This document shows, piece after piece, positions 63,160 through 64,000 of a DNA stretch of 64,000 nucleotides. A program made the position numbers and the translations under genes. The notes beneath the pieces were generated by a model. That model did not search any database. It was given only the letters and a program-made list of their open reading frames with translations, and was not told the DNA's origin. Origin of the DNA: Lates calcarifer (lineage: Eukaryota; Chordata; Actinopteri; Centropomidae); the NCBI RefSeq assembly GCF_001640805.2, contig NC_066843.1, positions 7,399,621 to 7,463,620 on the forward strand. Reading direction: 5' to 3'. Each line of letters opens with the position of its first letter. Position 1 is the stretch's first letter.

Positions 63160-64000
63160 GAGTACAGTGGCACCTGTCTGGAGCGGAGGATTCTGGGTGT
63201 AGGTGAGAATTCAGCCATCTCATGTCAGAGTCAAACAACTCACAGTTGTCTACACTGTTATCTACGCACATTATTTAATGTAAGCGGAAAACAGACAAGT
63301 AAACAATGTCCAAGTTATTTTAAAACTGCCATTAGCTTTCAAAGGGACACTCATGTCAAAACAACCGACAAAAATAATGCCATGAATAGACTAGTTTCAG
63401 TTAACTTCATATTAAGTGCATTAAACAGAATATGCCTACATCAAATGAATATTTAGTGTGACCACTAATTGACTTTAAAACAGCACCAAATATCCTACTT
63501 GCACATAGTTTGAAAATTACTTGGCAGGTAGGTTGTTCCATCTTGGAGAACTTATCATCTGCTGCAGGACTCCTTGTTGCTTCTTCTTGTCTTTGTGACT
63601 CTGGCTGTATGTTTGGGGTTGTTGCCATGCAGCCTCAGACAGTACAATGCGATGGATAAGAATCTAAACATTGAAACACTTTTGCACATTACTCTATCTC
63701 AGAAAAAATCTACATGTCTTTAACAATCACCTACGCATGGTCTGCTAACATGTCCTGTCATTACTGAAGTCATATATGTTTTTATCAGTCTCACATAGAC
63801 ATATTGTAGACAGGACAGTGTTAAAAACAGTGTGCTTGTGTGGGTACAAACCTATGTTGGAGCAAACAGTGTGTCTGAGTATAGGTCCCATCTACACTAC
63901 AGACTATTAAGGTTAGAAACCAGCTGGGATTTGAGAAGCCCTTAAGGATCAAAGGGTACTGCCTGCAATATTCAGTACAATCTTGCCAGTCTGGCTACGG
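63160..64000. other. Unassigned flank upstream of prkcsh
   Basis: The plus strand has a possible 5'UTR donor (GTGTAG|GTGAGAA) at about 63201. The minus strand has a 73-codon open frame at 63407-63628. Neither could be linked to a recognised gene. Confidence 0.3.

Noticed and set aside
63407..63628. 73-codon minus frame starting MATTPNIQPESQ
   Set aside because: It looks hydrophilic and plausible as a first exon, but there is no room for further minus exons before the prkcsh promoter and no homology was recognised.

Overview
The window is vertebrate nuclear DNA, almost certainly from a spiny-rayed (percomorph) teleost. The genes have many short GT-AG exons, small introns and abundant (CA)n microsatellites. 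At 3.0-3.4 kb there is a copy of the 'AAGTAAAAGTAC' hAT-like MITE family familiar from perch-like fish. Three large genes and one small nested gene could be assembled exon by exon, and exon lengths and reading phases agree at every junction. Gene identities rest on protein similarity recalled from the human families; no database search was run.

Layout. (1) 1-5.5 kb: a CpG-rich, promoter-like patch near 2.3-2.86 kb, a MITE, and the 3' flank of dock6. (2) 5,555-29,254, minus strand: dock6, a Rac/Cdc42 guanine-nucleotide exchange factor of the DOCK-C (Zizimin-related) group, in 50 coding exons (about 2,117 residues). (3) 19,213-20,489, plus strand, inside dock6 intron 15: a complete four-exon gene for a 194-residue secreted coiled-coil protein with no fibrinogen-like domain, best explained as a teleost angptl8. 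(4) 29.5-37.6 kb: no recognisable gene. (5) 37.7-50.8 kb, plus strand: elavl3 (HuC), a neuronal RNA-binding protein, from a TATA/CCAAT promoter through seven coding exons, followed by a long candidate 3'UTR. (6) 58,121-62,616, minus strand: prkcsh, the glucosidase II beta subunit, in 16 coding exons, convergent with elavl3. It has a CCAAT/NRF1-type promoter near 63.05-63.16 kb that may be bidirectional.

DOCK6 (with ANGPTL8 in an intron), ELAVL3 and PRKCSH all lie on human 19p13.2, so the window is a compact fish version of that block. This linkage supports calling the genes dock6 and elavl3 rather than the paralogues dock7 and elavl4. It also supports angptl8 for the nested gene, because ANGPTL3 is nested in DOCK7 in the paralogous region.

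The strongest 'new system' candidate is the nested angptl8-like gene, with a cluster of nuclear-receptor half-sites upstream of a TATA element. Other points of interest are a possible in-frame 54-nt cassette exon in the elavl3 hinge, a tandem NAGNAG acceptor in elavl3, and three GC-AG introns in dock6. There are also four isolated one-base insertions in otherwise intact coding exons of three genes, most simply explained as consensus errors in the assembly.
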